Source: Phenylobacterium sp. RIFCSPHIGHO2_01_FULL_69_31 (GTDB taxonomy: Bacteria; Pseudomonadota; Alphaproteobacteria; Caulobacterales; Caulobacteraceae). From it: a stretch of 64,000 nucleotides of DNA. Below are positions 27,621 to 36,986 of this stretch, in pieces. How positions within the stretch are numbered: position 1 is the first letter of the stretch; each line of letters opens with the position of its first letter. The position numbers were made by a program, and so were the translations under genes. The notes under the pieces are model-generated. The model searched no databases. It had not been told where the DNA came from and saw only the letters and a program-made list of their open reading frames with translations. The DNA is taken from contig NZ_MHXN01000014.1 of NCBI RefSeq assembly GCF_001824475.1, positions 95,847-159,846 on the forward strand. The letters are read 5' to 3'.

Positions 27621-28673
27621 ATGATCCTCTCGAAGCGGCCGGACATCGAGCGCTTCCTCGGGAAACCCGATCCCGCCATCCGCGCCGCCCTGATCTATGG
27701 CCGCGACATGGGCGTGGTGCGCGACCGCGGCCACCAGTTGGCCGGCAAGCTGGTCCCCAATCCCGACGATCCCTTCGACGTCTCGCTGCTGACCGAACAG
27801 GACCTGGCCGACGACGGCGGGCGGCTGGAGGGCGAGCTCGCCGCCCAGTCGCTGATGGGCGGCCGCCGGCTGGTCCGCCTGCGCCTTACCGCCGAGAAGC
27901 CGGCCGCCGACAAGCTGGCCGCCGAGGCGCTGGACCGCCACGCCAAGGGCGAGCTCAACCCCGACGCCTTCTTCCTGATCGAGGCCGGCAACCTCGGCCG
28001 CGAGTCCGCCTTGCGCAAGGCCGCCGAGAAGGCGAACGCGGCCGCCGCCATCCCCTGCTACGAGGACGAACCCGGCGACGTGGCGCGGCTGGTCCGCGAG
28101 CTGCTGGCCAAGGACCAGGTGGCGCTGAACGCCGACGCCCTGCAGCTGTTCGTGGGCCGCCTGCCCAAGGAGCGGGGCGTGGCGCGCCAGGAGATCGAGC
28201 GGTTGGCGCTGTACCTCGGCCCCGGCAGCGGGACCACGGCCACGCCGGCGGACCTGGAGCCCTTCCTGGGCGTGGAGCCGGAATCCTCGCTGTTCGACGC
28301 CGCGGCCGACGCCTTCGGCGGGCGCCTCGGCGAGGCGCAGGCGGGCCTGCGCCGGGCGGCGCAGGAGGGCGAGGCCGGCCCGGCCGCCGTCCGCGCGATC
28401 GGCATGCACCTCGGCAAGCTGCGCCGCGTGCTGACGCTCCACAAGAACGGTGCGGGCCTGCAGGAAGCAGCCAAGGCCTCGGGCGTGTTCTGGAAGCAGG
28501 AGCGGGAGTTCCTGCGCCAGGCGCGGTCCTGGTCGCTGGACGAACTGGATCGCATCCAGCCGGAGGTGCTGGCGGCGGACAAGGCCTGCAAGACCGCCGG
28601 CTCCCCCGACCGCCTCATCGCCGAGCGCCTGGCCCTGACCATCGCCGGCCGCGCGCGGCGGCTGGGGCTCTAG
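27621..28673 (+). CDS. holA: DNA polymerase III subunit delta
   Basis: The 350-residue protein begins MILSKRPDIERFLGKPDPAIRAALIYGRDMGVVRDRG, with the AAA+-like fold but a degenerate P-loop, as usual for HolA. It contains LAAQSLMGGRRLVRLR and PCYEDEPGDVARLVRE, then a helical collar domain ending RRLGL. Delta opens the beta clamp in the clamp loader. The start codon follows the lptE stop without a gap; the stop overlaps the convergent parB stop by four bases. Confidence 0.95.
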   Translation: MILSKRPDIERFLGKPDPAIRAALIYGRDMGVVRDRGHQLAGKLVPNPDDPFDVSLLTEQDLADDGGRLEGELAAQSLMGGRRLVRLRLTAEKPAADKLAAEALDRHAKGELNPDAFFLIEAGNLGRESALRKAAEKANAAAAIPCYEDEPGDVARLVRELLAKDQVALNADALQLFVGRLPKERGVARQEIERLALYLGPGSGTTATPADLEPFLGVEPESSLFDAAADAFGGRLGEAQAGLRRAAQEGEAGPAAVRAIGMHLGKLRRVLTLHKNGAGLQEAAKASGVFWKQEREFLRQARSWSLDELDRIQPEVLAADKACKTAGSPDRLIAERLALTIAGRARRLGL

Positions 28674-29536
28674 CGGCGCATCAGGCGGCGGCAGATCTCG
28701 TCGAGCTGTTCGAGGCTGGCGTAGCGGATCTTCACCTCGCCCGCGCCGCCGCGGTCGGCGATGTCGACGCTCATGCCGAGAGCGTCCTCGAGGTCGACCT
28801 CCAGCGAGGCCGTGTCGGCGTCCTTGGCCTTGCGCGGGCCCGAGGCCTTCTTCGGCGCCTCGCCGCCGCCGCGGGTCAGGGCCTCGGCGTCGCGCACCGT
28901 CAGCCCGTGCTCCACGATCCGGTCGGCGAGCTGCTCGGCGTTGTCGGCGGTCAGAAGCGCCCGGGCGTGGCCGGCGGTCAGGCGCCCGGCCACCAGGTGG
29001 TCCTGGACGCCCTGGGGCAGCTGCATCAGCCGCAGGGTGTTGGCCACGTGGCTGCGCGACTTGCCCACCCGCTTTGCGGCCTCCTCCTGGGTGATCTGGA
29101 GCTGGCCCATCAGGGCGGAATAGGCCCGCGCCTCTTCCATCGGGTTCAGGTCGGCCCGCTGGATGTTCTCGATGATGGCGATCTCGAACGCCTCGACGTC
29201 GCCCAGCTCACGCACCAGGGCCGGGATGGCCGAGAGGCCCGCCCGCTGCGCCGCGCGCCAGCGGCGCTCGCCGGCGACGATCTCGAACTCGCCCGCGGTG
29301 CGCTTGGACGGCCGCACCAGGATCGGCTGCAGCACGCCCTTGTCGCGGATCGAGTCGGCCAGCTCGGCCAGCTCGGGCTCGGCGAAGGTCTGGCGGGGCT
29401 GTTCGGGGTTGCGGTGGATCAGCTCGATCGGGATCTCACGGACCCCGGCGGCCGGATCGGCGGCGTGCGCGATCTCCTCGGATTCGCCCAGCAACGCCGA
29501 CAGGCCGCGGCCCAGTCCCCTGCGGTTCTCCGCCAT
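28670..29536 (-). CDS. parB: Chromosome partitioning protein ParB
   Basis: The 288-residue protein begins MAENRRGLGRGLSALLGE, the short N-terminal motif that stimulates ParA. The CTP-binding/ParB domain has NPEQPRQTF and the signature GERRWRAAQRAG near residues 105-116. A helix-turn-helix (ITQEEAAKRVGKSRSHVANTLRLMQLP) recognises parS. The C-terminal dimer domain (KIRYASLEQLDEICRRLMRR) closes it. ParB loads at the parS sites found at 31528, 32952 and 36709. It lies two bases after parA. Confidence 0.98.
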   Translation of the reverse strand: MAENRRGLGRGLSALLGESEEIAHAADPAAGVREIPIELIHRNPEQPRQTFAEPELAELADSIRDKGVLQPILVRPSKRTAGEFEIVAGERRWRAAQRAGLSAIPALVRELGDVEAFEIAIIENIQRADLNPMEEARAYSALMGQLQITQEEAAKRVGKSRSHVANTLRLMQLPQGVQDHLVAGRLTAGHARALLTADNAEQLADRIVEHGLTVRDAEALTRGGGEAPKKASGPRKAKDADTASLEVDLEDALGMSVDIADRGGAGEVKIRYASLEQLDEICRRLMRR

Positions 29537-29538
29537 CT

Positions 29539-30363
29539 TCAGCTCAGTTCCATGGTTTGGCTGGCGCGGCGCTTGCGCTCCCTGAGGACGACCTCGCGCG
29601 CCAGTTTCAGATAGGCCTGGCTGCCGGCGCACTTGAGGTCATAGACCAGGGCCGGCTTGCCGAACGACGGGGCCTCGGAGACGCGGACGTTCCGCGGGAT
29701 CACCGTCTGATAGACCGCCTCGCCGAAGTGGGCGCGAACGTCGCTGGCCACCTGTTCGGAGAGCGAGTTGCGGCGGTCGTACATGGTGAGGACCACGCCC
29801 TGGAGCTCCAGGGCCGGGTTGAGGCTGCCCCGCACCAGGTCGATGGTCCGCATCAGCTGGGAGAGGCCTTCCAGGGCGAAGAACTCGCACTGCAGGGGCA
29901 CCAGCACCGCGTTGGCGGCGGCCATGGCGTTGACGGTCAGGAGGTTCAGCGACGGCGGGCAGTCGATGAGGACGTAGGTGTACGCGCCGGTCGAGCGGAT
30001 CGGGGCGATGGCGTCGCGCAGCTTGAACGAGCGGCGGGCCTGCTGGCCGAGTTCCAGCTCTACGCCGGAGAGGTCGGGGTCGGAGGGGATCAGGTCGAGG
30101 CCGGGCACCGAGGTCTTCACCACGGCCTCCAGCAGCGGCTTCTCGCCCATCAGAACGTCGTAGAGGGTCTTCTTGCGCAGCGCCCGGCCCACGCCCAGGC
30201 CCGTGGAGGCGTTGCCTTGGGGGTCGCTGTCGACCAGCAACACCTTCTCGCCCACGGCGGCCAGGGCCGTGCCGAGGTTGATGGCCGTGGTCGTCTTGCC
30301 GACGCCACCCTTCTGGTTGGCGACGACCAGCACGCGTAGTCCCCGGTCAGACCTTGCGGACAC
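29539..30363 (-). CDS. parA: Chromosome partitioning ATPase ParA (Soj)
   Basis: The 274-residue Walker-type ATPase has the deviant P-loop VVANQKGGVGKTTT near residues 13-26, DSDPQGNAS, and the Walker B region VLIDCPPSLNLL. Its GTG start (30363) overlaps the rsmG end by 17 bases, giving the order rsmG-parA-parB. ParA-ATP coats the nucleoid and pulls ParB-parS complexes, moving the newly replicated origin. No DNA-binding N-terminal extension is present, so it is of the chromosomal Soj type. Confidence 0.97.
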   Translation of the reverse strand: MSARSDRGLRVLVVANQKGGVGKTTTAINLGTALAAVGEKVLLVDSDPQGNASTGLGVGRALRKKTLYDVLMGEKPLLEAVVKTSVPGLDLIPSDPDLSGVELELGQQARRSFKLRDAIAPIRSTGAYTYVLIDCPPSLNLLTVNAMAAANAVLVPLQCEFFALEGLSQLMRTIDLVRGSLNPALELQGVVLTMYDRRNSLSEQVASDVRAHFGEAVYQTVIPRNVRVSEAPSFGKPALVYDLKCAGSQAYLKLAREVVLRERKRRASQTMELS

Positions 30364-31069
30364 GCCCTAGCCTCCTCACACGCACGATACGGCCTCTCTC
30401 GTCACTCAGCGACGGTACGACATCCGCCTCGTATTCCCAATATCTTGCGGCCTCGGACATGTCCGCCACCACATCTTGCCCCTTGAGGAACAGGCCCTGC
30501 GCCCCCGACTGCAAGTATGGCCGGGCATACCCCAACAGTCTGTGAAGCGGGGCGCAAGCGCGGGCGGTGACGATGTCCACAGCCAGGGTGAGGTTTTCCG
30601 CCCTTTCGTTGTGAACCGTGGCGGGCAGGTCGAGCTCGGCCACCACCTGGGCGAGGAAGCGGCAGCGTTTGGCCATGCTCTCCACCAGGTGGACGTGGAA
30701 GCCGGGCCGCCCCTTGCCGAGGATCGCGAGCACCAGGCCTGGGAAGCCGGCACCCGCCCCGAGGTCGGCCCAGGTGAGGGCCTCGGGGGCCAGGCGGAAG
30801 AGCTGGGCCGAGTCCCAGGCGTGGCGGTTCCAGAAGTCGGGGATCGTGGCGGGGCCGACCAGGTTCATCACCGCATTGCCCTCGGTGAGCAGCTCGAGGA
30901 AGCGGGTCAGGTCGGGGATCTGCTCGGGTGTGGCCTTGGCCGCCCGGGCGAAGGACGCGGCGTCCGTGACGCGAGATCCTAGCGTCGTCTGTGGAGGACC
31001 CCCTCCACCATCCTGCGGATGGTTGCCGTCCCCCAAGGGGGGAGGAATTGGGGGTTGCGACTGGGTCAT
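30347..31069 (-). CDS. rsmG: 16S rRNA (guanine-N7) methyltransferase RsmG with repeat-encoded N-terminal extension
   Basis: The 240-residue protein methylates G527 of 16S rRNA using SAM. It has the motif ADLGAGAGFPGLVLAIL near residues 100-116, VESMAKRCRFLAQV, and RACAPLHRLLGYARPYL. The conserved domain starts around residue 45. Residues 9-27 (PPPLGDGNHPQDGGGGPP) are encoded by a palindromic repeat at 30991-31044. ATG 31069 is the only ATG before the domain; a TTG inside the repeat is the main alternative. It lies four bases downstream of mnmG and overlaps parA. Confidence 0.92.
   Translation of the reverse strand: MTQSQPPIPPPLGDGNHPQDGGGGPPQTTLGSRVTDAASFARAAKATPEQIPDLTRFLELLTEGNAVMNLVGPATIPDFWNRHAWDSAQLFRLAPEALTWADLGAGAGFPGLVLAILGKGRPGFHVHLVESMAKRCRFLAQVVAELDLPATVHNERAENLTLAVDIVTARACAPLHRLLGYARPYLQSGAQGLFLKGQDVVADMSEAARYWEYEADVVPSLSDERGRIVRVRRLGRVRKV
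30991..31044. repeat. GC-rich palindromic repeat inside the rsmG reading frame
   Basis: Three hairpins are packed here: GTGGAGG/CCTCCAC (30991-31008), CCATCC/GGATGG (31008-31022) and CCCCC/GGGGG followed by GGAGGAATT. The composition matches intergenic family A copies elsewhere in the window. It occupies codons 9-27 of rsmG as called. Confidence 0.8.
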
Positions 31070-31073
31070 CCGG

Positions 31074-32933
31074 TCAGGCGGCGCGGCGGCGGACGTAGGC
31101 CAGGAGCGCGGTCAGGGCGCCCGGGGTCAGGCCTTCGATGCGGGCGGCCTGGCCCAGGGTCAGCGGGCGGACGGCGGCCAGCTTCTCGCGCACCTCGTTG
31201 GAGAGGCCGCCGATTGCGGCGTAGTCCAGAGGGGCTGGGAGGCGCAGATCCTCGTCGCGGCGGAAGGCCTCGGCGTCGGCGGCCTGGCGGTCGAGGTAGC
31301 CGGCGTAGGAGGCGTCGATCTCGATCTGCTCGCGCACGGCCGGCGACCAGGCGGCGATCTGCGGCCAGATCTTCGCCAGGCCATCGAAGTCGATGGTCGG
31401 GTAGGCCAGCAGCTCGACGAGGTTGCGGCGCTGGCCGTCGGCCTTGACCGGCAAGCCGGCCTTGGCGGCGGCGGAAGGGGTGAGGGTCAGATTGGCGGCT
31501 TCGGCGCGGGCGGCGGCGAGTTCCGCGTGTTTCACGTGAAACGCTTCGGCCCGGCGGGAGCCGACGACGCCGAGGGCGACGCCCTTGCCCGACAGCCGCT
31601 GGTCGGCGTTGTCGGCGCGCAGGGTCAGGCGGAACTCAGCCCGGCTGGTGAACATCCGATAGGGTTCGGTGACGCCCCGGGTGACGAGGTCGTCGATCAG
31701 GACGCCGATGTAGGCCTCATCGCGCGCGAACTGGGCCGGGTCGGCGCCGGAGGCCGCCCTCGCCGCGTTCAGGCCGGCGACCAGTCCTTGCGCGCCCGCC
31801 TCCTCGTAGCCGGTCGTGCCGTTGATCTGACCGGCGAGGTAGAGGCCCGGCAGGCGCTTGACCTCCAGGGTCGGGAACAGCTCGCGGGGATCGACGTAGT
31901 CGTATTCGATGGCGTAGCCGTGCCGCTTCACAACCACCTGCTCCAGGCCGGGGATGGTGCGCAGGAACAGATCCTGGGTCTCAGCCGACACCGAGGTGGA
32001 GATGCCGTTCGGATAGACCGTGGTGTCGTCCAGGCCCTCGGGCTCGAGGAAGATCTGGTGGCTGGTCTTGTCGCGGAAGCGGACGACCTTGTCCTCGATG
32101 GAGGGGCAGTAGCGCGGCCCTTTCCCCGACACCCGGCCGCCATAGACCGCCGATTCCGTCAGCCGCTCGGCGATGATCCGGTGGGTCTCTTCCGTGGTGT
32201 AGGTGATGCCGCACTGGACCTGGGGCGTCGTGATCGCATCCGTCAGGAACGAGAACGGGATCGGCTCGGCGTCCGCGTCCTGCATCTCGAGCGCGTCCCA
32301 AGCGATGGTGGAGCCGTCGAGGCGCGCCGGGGTGCCGGTCTTCAGCCGGCCCATCCGCAGGCCCGAGGCATAGAGCCGGTCCGCGAGGCCGATGGCCGGG
32401 GCATCGCCAATCCGGCCGGCCGGGATGCGCTGCTCGCCTTGGTGGATCACGCCCTTCAGGAACGTGCCGGTGGTCAGGACCACGCGCCCCGCGCTGTATT
32501 CGGTCCCGCTGGCGCCGACCGCCCCGGCGACGACGCCGTCCGCGACGATCAGGTCCTCGACCGCCTCGGCCCGGATTTCCAGGTTGGGTGTCGCGGCCAG
32601 CTCGGCCTGCATGGCTTCGCGATACAGCCGCCGGTCGATCTGGCTGCGCGGCCCGCGCACGGCGGCGCCCTTAGAGCGGTTCAGCATCCGGAACTGGATG
32701 CCGGCCACATCGGCCAGGCGGCCCATGACGCCGTCCAGGGCGTCGATCTCGCGGACAAGGTGGCCCTTGCCGAGGCCGCCGATGGCCGGGTTGCAGCTCA
32801 TCTCTCCGATGGTTTCGAGCTTGTGGGTGAGCAGCAGGGTGCGCGCGCCGAACCGCGCCGCCGCGGCCGCCGCTTCGCAGCCGGCGTGCCCTCCGCCGAT
32901 GACGATCACATCCCAGGTCATGCGGGGGTGCAT
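31074..32933 (-). CDS. mnmG: tRNA uridine-5-carboxymethylaminomethyl synthesis protein MnmG (GidA)
   Basis: The 619-residue FAD enzyme has the dinucleotide fold [21 protein letters not shown]. The signatures [26 protein letters not shown] and the later [19 protein letters not shown] segment ([20 protein letters not shown]) follow. It works with MnmE to modify the wobble uridine of certain tRNAs. ATG 32933 is used; ATG 32921 ([10 protein letters not shown]) is equally plausible, and neither has a clear ribosome site. A parS site lies within the gene at 31528. It precedes rsmG by four bases. Confidence 0.96.
   Translation of the reverse strand: MHPRMTWDVIVIGGGHAGCEAAAAAARFGARTLLLTHKLETIGEMSCNPAIGGLGKGHLVREIDALDGVMGRLADVAGIQFRMLNRSKGAAVRGPRSQIDRRLYREAMQAELAATPNLEIRAEAVEDLIVADGVVAGAVGASGTEYSAGRVVLTTGTFLKGVIHQGEQRIPAGRIGDAPAIGLADRLYASGLRMGRLKTGTPARLDGSTIAWDALEMQDADAEPIPFSFLTDAITTPQVQCGITYTTEETHRIIAERLTESAVYGGRVSGKGPRYCPSIEDKVVRFRDKTSHQIFLEPEGLDDTTVYPNGISTSVSAETQDLFLRTIPGLEQVVVKRHGYAIEYDYVDPRELFPTLEVKRLPGLYLAGQINGTTGYEEAGAQGLVAGLNAARAASGADPAQFARDEAYIGVLIDDLVTRGVTEPYRMFTSRAEFRLTLRADNADQRLSGKGVALGVVGSRRAEAFHVKHAELAAARAEAANLTLTPSAAAKAGLPVKADGQRRNLVELLAYPTIDFDGLAKIWPQIAAWSPAVREQIEIDASYAGYLDRQAADAEAFRRDEDLRLPAPLDYAAIGGLSNEVREKLAAVRPLTLGQAARIEGLTPGALTALLAYVRRRAA
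31528..31543. other. parS site 1 (inside mnmG)
   Basis: TGTTTCACGTGAAACG contains the full 14-base palindrome GTTTCACGTGAAAC of the ParB-binding consensus. It lies in the mnmG coding sequence, where the minus-strand frame reads AFHVKH. Confidence 0.95.
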
Positions 32934-32951
32934 ATAGGGGAAAGCCCGGGG

Positions 32952-32967
32952 TGTTTCACGTGAAACA
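32952..32967. other. parS site 2 (mnmG upstream region)
   Basis: TGTTTCACGTGAAACA is a perfect 16-base match to the ParB centromere consensus, 19 bases upstream of the mnmG start. Bound ParB could affect mnmG transcription. Confidence 0.97.
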
Positions 32968-33040
32968 GTGGCGCAGGGGGAAGTTGCTCAGTTGCCTGAC
33001 ATGCTGGCGGAAGTTCCTGGCTGCGCAGCGGAGCGGGCGA

Positions 33041-33082
33041 CCACCTCCACCATTTCGTGGTCCCCCTCCCCCAGAGGGGGGA
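33041..33082. repeat. GC-rich palindromic repeat (family A copy)
   Basis: CCACCATTTCGTGG-type imperfect palindrome is followed by CCCTCCCCC/GGGGGGAGG and AACTGG. Nearly the same order occurs at 36661-36700. Confidence 0.75.
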
Positions 33083-33131
33083 GGAACTGGGGAGTTGTCT
33101 TGGCCCGCTTGAGGCGTCGCTCCACCCAGTT

Positions 33132-33174
33132 GCTCCCCCGCGGGGGAGCTGGCGGCGCAGCCGCCTGAGGGGGC
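33132..33174. repeat. GC-rich palindromic repeat (family B copy)
   Basis: GCTCCCCCGCGGGGGAGC (33132-33149) is a perfect 18-base palindrome. It is followed by GGCGGC/GCCGCC (33151-33165) and TGAGGGGGC. The unit ends just before the mnmE stop codon, so it may serve as the mnmE transcript end. Confidence 0.8.
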
Positions 33175-33180
33175 GTAGGG

Positions 33181-34518
33181 CTATTTCCCGATGCAGAACG
33201 TAGAGAAGATGCGGCCGAGGACCTGTTCGGGGTCGATGCGGCCGGTGATGCGGTCGAGGGCGCGGGCGGCCAGGCGGACGTCCTCGGCGGCCAGTTCCAG
33301 GTGTTCGTCCTGGGCCAGGGCGTGGCGCAGACGATCGGCGGCCTCGGTGAGAAGTTCCTGGTGGCGAAGCCGGGTGGCGGCTGGGGGCTCGGCGCCCTCC
33401 AGGGCCTCCACGATCCGTTCTTCCAGCACGCCGCGGATCCAGTCCAGGTCGCCGGGGCCCTTGGCGGTGACCTCGGCGACGGCGAGGCTCAGCCGCTTGG
33501 CTTGACCCGCGGCCCAGGCGCCGGCCGGCCCCACCGGCAGGTCCCGCTTGGTGATCAGGCACAGGTCGCCGGGCCGCAGCTCCATCGGGACCGCGCCCGT
33601 CTCGCCTGACGATCCGTCCACCAGCCAGAGCCGCAAGTCGGCGGCCGCGGCCCAGGCCCGGGCGCGGCGCACCCCCTCAGCCTCGATCTCGTCGCCGGTC
33701 TCGCGCAGACCCGCGGTGTCGGCCATCAGCGCCTTGTAGCCGGCCAGCACCATCGGGACCTCGATGATGTCCCGCGTGGTCCCGGGGGTGGCGGTGACGA
33801 TGGCGGCGTCCCGGCCCGCCAGGGCGTTCAGCAGGGTGCTCTTCCCGGCGTTGGGCGCGCCGATCAGGGCGATGCGATAGCCCTCGCGAATCCGCTCGCC
33901 CCGCTCCGCGTCGGCCGCCGCGATCTCCAGCTCGGCGACCAGGTGTTCCAGCACAGGCCGCGCGCGGGCGGCGACGTCCTGGGGCACCTCCTCGTCCGGA
34001 AAGTCGACGGCGGCCTCCAGCATGGCGAGAGCCTCCAGCAGCGCCTCGGTCCAGCGCGCCTGGACGTCCGACAGCCGCCCGCCGAGCTGTTCCAGGGCCT
34101 GGCGGCGCTGGGCCTCGGTCTCGGCGTCGATGAGGTCGGCCACGCCCTCCGCCTGGGCCAGGTCGAGCTTCCCGTGCTCGAAGGCCCGGCGGGTGAACTC
34201 CCCGGGTTCGGCCAGCCGCAGGTCCAGGGTCCGCAGCGCTTCGATCACGGCGCCCACCACCGCCGTCCCGCCGTGCACGTGAAACTCCGCCGCGTCCTCG
34301 CCGGTGTAGCTCTCCGGGCCGGCGAAAAAGAGCACCAGGGCCTGGTCGATCGCCTCCCCGTCCGCATTGCGCAGGGTCTTCAGGCTCGCCCGTCGCGGCG
34401 GGGGGACAGCGCCGGCGAGCGCCCTCACCGCCGCGCGGGTCCACGGCCCCGAGACCCGCACCACCGCCACCGCCGCACGGCCCGCAGCCGTGGCCGGCGC
34501 GTAGATCGTATCGGTCAT
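33181..34518 (-). CDS. mnmE: tRNA modification GTPase MnmE (TrmE)
   Basis: The 445-residue protein has an N-terminal formyl-tetrahydrofolate-binding domain ([21 protein letters not shown]). The central G domain has [14 protein letters not shown] (P-loop near residues 225-238), [22 protein letters not shown] and a TKRD base-recognition motif. The C-terminus ends [10 protein letters not shown] with the conserved catalytic Cys. It forms the tRNA-modifying complex with MnmG. Its start overlaps the preceding small gene (ATGA, 34515-34518), showing coupling. Confidence 0.97.
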   Translation of the reverse strand: MTDTIYAPATAAGRAAVAVVRVSGPWTRAAVRALAGAVPPPRRASLKTLRNADGEAIDQALVLFFAGPESYTGEDAAEFHVHGGTAVVGAVIEALRTLDLRLAEPGEFTRRAFEHGKLDLAQAEGVADLIDAETEAQRRQALEQLGGRLSDVQARWTEALLEALAMLEAAVDFPDEEVPQDVAARARPVLEHLVAELEIAAADAERGERIREGYRIALIGAPNAGKSTLLNALAGRDAAIVTATPGTTRDIIEVPMVLAGYKALMADTAGLRETGDEIEAEGVRRARAWAAAADLRLWLVDGSSGETGAVPMELRPGDLCLITKRDLPVGPAGAWAAGQAKRLSLAVAEVTAKGPGDLDWIRGVLEERIVEALEGAEPPAATRLRHQELLTEAADRLRHALAQDEHLELAAEDVRLAARALDRITGRIDPEQVLGRIFSTFCIGK

Positions 34519-34745
34519 TTCCGGGTCGTCGCGGCTTCCATGAACTTGCGGAACTGTTCCTGGGCCCCGGTCCCGAAGGTCATCCAGTTCTTCATGAACT
34601 CCTCCGGGTTGAGCATGTTGATGTTGGCGTCGACGCGCTTGCTCATCTCGCTGACCAGATGGTCGTTCAGCGCGCTCACGTCCGGCAGGCCCATGAACCG
34701 CCGGGCTTCCTCCGGGGTGCAATCCACCTCGATGGTCATCTTCAT
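34515..34745 (-). CDS. Small DUF6489-like protein
   Basis: The 76-residue acidic, helical protein reads [27 protein letters not shown] and ends [20 protein letters not shown] site lies upstream of ATG 34745; ATG 34739 is an alternative. I recall the motif [20 protein letters not shown] from small alphaproteobacterial proteins (DUF6489) often next to mnmE, and related to phasin- or polyhydroxyalkanoate-associated proteins. Function is unknown. The four-base overlap with mnmE suggests a fixed stoichiometry. Confidence 0.8.
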   Translation of the reverse strand: MKMTIEVDCTPEEARRFMGLPDVSALNDHLVSEMSKRVDANINMLNPEEFMKNWMTFGTGAQEQFRKFMEAATTRK

Positions 34746-34842
34746 GACGTCTGGCCCTCTCTATGCTCGGCGACCATATGGCCGTGAGCCGCGGATGTGC
34801 GCTAGTACCCGCTGCCGACGCAGTAACGAACGAGGACGAAAC

Positions 34843-35538
34843 ATGGGCGAACGCATCAGCATCACAACGCCGGACGGCGCGTTTTCGGCCTACGTGGCCC
34901 GGCCGGCCGCGGCGAAGGCTCCGGCGGTCGTTGTGATCCAGGAGATCTTCGGCGTGAACCAGGTGATGCGCGACATCACCGACGGCCTCGCGGCCCAGGG
35001 CTACCTGGCCGTCTGCCCCGACCTCTTCTGGCGGATCGAGCCCGACATCGACATCACCGACCAGTCCGAAGCCGAGTGGAAGCGGGCCTTCGAACTCTTC
35101 AACGCCTTCGACGTCGACCAGGGCGTGAAGGACATCCAGGCCACCATCAAGACCATCCGCGCCGACGCCGGCTGCGACGGCAAGGTGGGCGCCGTGGGCT
35201 TCTGCCTGGGCGGCCAGCTCGCCTTCCTCACCGCCACCCGCACCGACGTGGACGCCGCCGTCTCCTACTACGGCGTGGGCCTGGAGAGCCGGGTGGCCGA
35301 GGCCGAGAAGTTGACCCGCCCCCTCCTTCTCCACATCGCCGAAGAGGACCAATTCGTGCCCAAGGAGGCCCAGGCCGTCATCCTGCAGGCGCTGAAGGAC
35401 CATCCGCAGATCGAGATCCACACCTATCCCGGCCGCGACCACGCCTTCGCCCGGGTGGGCGGGGAGCACTACGACGAGGCCGACGCCAAGCTGGCAGGCG
35501 GCCGCACCCTGCAGTTCTTCCAGCGGACGATCGGCTGA
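34843..35538 (+). CDS. Cytosolic dienelactone hydrolase-family protein
   Basis: The 231-residue alpha/beta hydrolase starts at ATG 34843 behind CGAGGA. It shows [19 protein letters not shown], the nucleophile elbow GFCLGG (Cys), the acid in [10 protein letters not shown] and the His in [11 protein letters not shown]. It lacks a signal peptide, unlike the homologue at 13036. It hydrolyses carboxylic esters or lactones; the physiological substrate is unknown. Its stop and the next start share one base (TGATG), so it is coupled with the quinone oxidoreductase gene. Confidence 0.9.
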   Translation: MGERISITTPDGAFSAYVARPAAAKAPAVVVIQEIFGVNQVMRDITDGLAAQGYLAVCPDLFWRIEPDIDITDQSEAEWKRAFELFNAFDVDQGVKDIQATIKTIRADAGCDGKVGAVGFCLGGQLAFLTATRTDVDAAVSYYGVGLESRVAEAEKLTRPLLLHIAEEDQFVPKEAQAVILQALKDHPQIEIHTYPGRDHAFARVGGEHYDEADAKLAGGRTLQFFQRTIG

Positions 35539-36506
35539 TGCGCGCGATTCGCTTCGAAAAGACCGGCGGCCCCGAGGTCCTGGAGGTCGTGGACGTCGAC
35601 ACCCCTGAGCCGAAACCCGGCCAGGCGCGGGTGCGCCACGAGGCCATCGGGATCAACTTCATCGACACCTACCACCGCACGGGCCTCTACCCGGTGAAGC
35701 TGCCCTGCATTCCGGGCGGCGAAGCGGCGGGCGTGGTGGATGCGGTCGGTGAGGGCGTTACGCGCGTTAAGGTCGGGGACCGGGTCGCCTACTCCGGCGG
35801 CTTCGGCGCCTATGCCGAGGCGAATGTCGTGGCGGCGGACCGGCTGGTGAAGCTGCCGGACGACATCGACGCCCGGACCGCGGCGGCCGTGCTCCTGAAG
35901 GGCATGACCACCGAGGCCTTCATCCGCCGGACCTATCCGGTGAAGGCCGGCGAGACGGTGCTGGTGCATGCGGCCGTGGGCGGCGTGGGCCAGATCATGA
36001 CCCAGTGGCTGAAGGCCCTGGGCGCCGAGGTGATCGCCACCGTGGGATCCGAGGCCAAGGCCGCCAAGGCCCGGCAGCTGGGCGCCGATCATGTGATCCT
36101 CTATCGCGAGCAGGATGTCGCCGCCGAGGTCCGGCGGATCACCGGCGGCAAGGGCGTGCCGGTGGCCTATGACTCGGTGGGCAAGGACACTTTCGAGGGC
36201 ACCCTCGCCAGCCTGGCGCGCCGGGGCCTGTTCGTCAGCTTCGGCAACGCCTCGGGTCCGGTTCCGCCCTTCCCGCCGGCGCGGCTGGCCCAGGGCGGGT
36301 CGCTGTACCTGACCCGGCCGACGCTGTTCGACTACATCGTCACCACCGAGGAGCTGGAGGCGTCGGCCGCCGCCCTGTTCGACGTGATCCGGTCGGGCCA
36401 GGTGAAGATCGAGATCGGCCAGACGTTTGGGTTGGCCGAGGCGCGGCAGGCGCACGAGGCGCTGGAGGGCCGGGCGACGGTCGGGGCGAGCTTGCTGATT
36501 CCGTGA
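35538..36506 (+). CDS. NADPH:quinone oxidoreductase (zinc-free MDR family)
   Basis: The 322-residue protein has the MDR N-terminal domain ([20 protein letters not shown] ... [24 protein letters not shown]), the nucleotide-binding fold [22 protein letters not shown] (about residues 142-163) and C-terminal [16 protein letters not shown]. Zinc ligands of alcohol dehydrogenases are absent, as expected for Qor-like proteins, which reduce quinones by NADPH. The order with the hydrolase suggests joint handling of an electrophile or lactone (inference). Confidence 0.92.
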   Translation: MRAIRFEKTGGPEVLEVVDVDTPEPKPGQARVRHEAIGINFIDTYHRTGLYPVKLPCIPGGEAAGVVDAVGEGVTRVKVGDRVAYSGGFGAYAEANVVAADRLVKLPDDIDARTAAAVLLKGMTTEAFIRRTYPVKAGETVLVHAAVGGVGQIMTQWLKALGAEVIATVGSEAKAAKARQLGADHVILYREQDVAAEVRRITGGKGVPVAYDSVGKDTFEGTLASLARRGLFVSFGNASGPVPPFPPARLAQGGSLYLTRPTLFDYIVTTEELEASAAALFDVIRSGQVKIEIGQTFGLAEARQAHEALEGRATVGASLLIP

Positions 36507-36529
36507 GCGGCTGACGCCCCCTCCGTCGG

Positions 36530-36700
36530 CTTTGCCACCACCTCCCCTGTTGCACGGGGGAGGCGCGCGGGTGGGCATCACTCCTCCCCTGCGGAAGCGG
36601 GGGAGGCGGATTGGACCGGAGGGGCGAGACGGTGGGCGCGCGAGGCGGTGGGGGTGACCCCCCCACTTCGTGGTCCCCCTCCCCCAGGGGGGAGGAATAG
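36530..36700. repeat. Cluster of GC-rich palindromic repeats
   Basis: Within the 480-base gap between convergent qor-like and rho genes there are at least four palindromes. CCTCCCC/GGGGGAGG occurs twice (about 36541-36563 and 36583-36608), then CCACTTCGTGG and CCTCCCCC/GGGGGGAGG (36667-36695). The rest of the gap up to 36927 has a parS site and otherwise no gene. Single-frame readings are low complexity. Confidence 0.75.
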
Positions 36701-36708
36701 CGCCGCTG

Positions 36709-36724
36709 TGTTTCACGTGAAACA
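36709..36724. other. parS site 3 (qor-rho intergenic)
   Basis: TGTTTCACGTGAAACA is a perfect 16-base copy, identical to site 2. It lies just beyond a repeat cluster, about 4.8 kb from the putative origin. Confidence 0.97.
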
Positions 36725-36927
36725 GTGAAGCTCGTAATACCGGTATGGCCGTGGTGCTACCGCGGGTGGGAAGGCGCGCCGGTACACGCCTCGATTGGCG
36801 CCGCTCTCGCGCAGGGAAACGGGCAACCCTACGCCTTTGCGCTCCAATTTCGCCACAGGGCCGATTTGCCCGGCCGACCCTTGAATCAATTGGGTTTTTC
36901 CGCGCACGAAACACCGTCGTTCGCTCA

Positions 36928-36954
36928 CGAAAAAGGGCCCCCGTCGCCGGGAGC
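36928..36954 (-). terminator. Rho-independent terminator of rho
   Basis: On the minus strand GGGCTCCC (36954-36947) pairs with GGGGGCCC (36940-36933) with one G-U, around the loop GGCGAC. It is followed by TTTTT. It lies 33 bases after the rho stop codon. Confidence 0.85.
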
Positions 36955-36986
36955 CCCAATCCGGTCCGCGATGGCCCGACCGGCGG

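Noticed and set aside
30618..32963. Long plus-strand open frame opposite mnmG
   Set aside because: Shadow of mnmG; crosses a parS site and an intergenic repeat.
33132..33174. Terminator call for the repeat after mnmE
   Set aside because: The stems are perfect but no T-run follows in the mnmE direction; the unit is a member of the dispersed repeat family.
34274..34290. Fourth parS site inside mnmE
   Set aside because: Only one half (CACGTGAAAC) matches; the left half is GTG rather than GTTT, so it is not a full palindrome.
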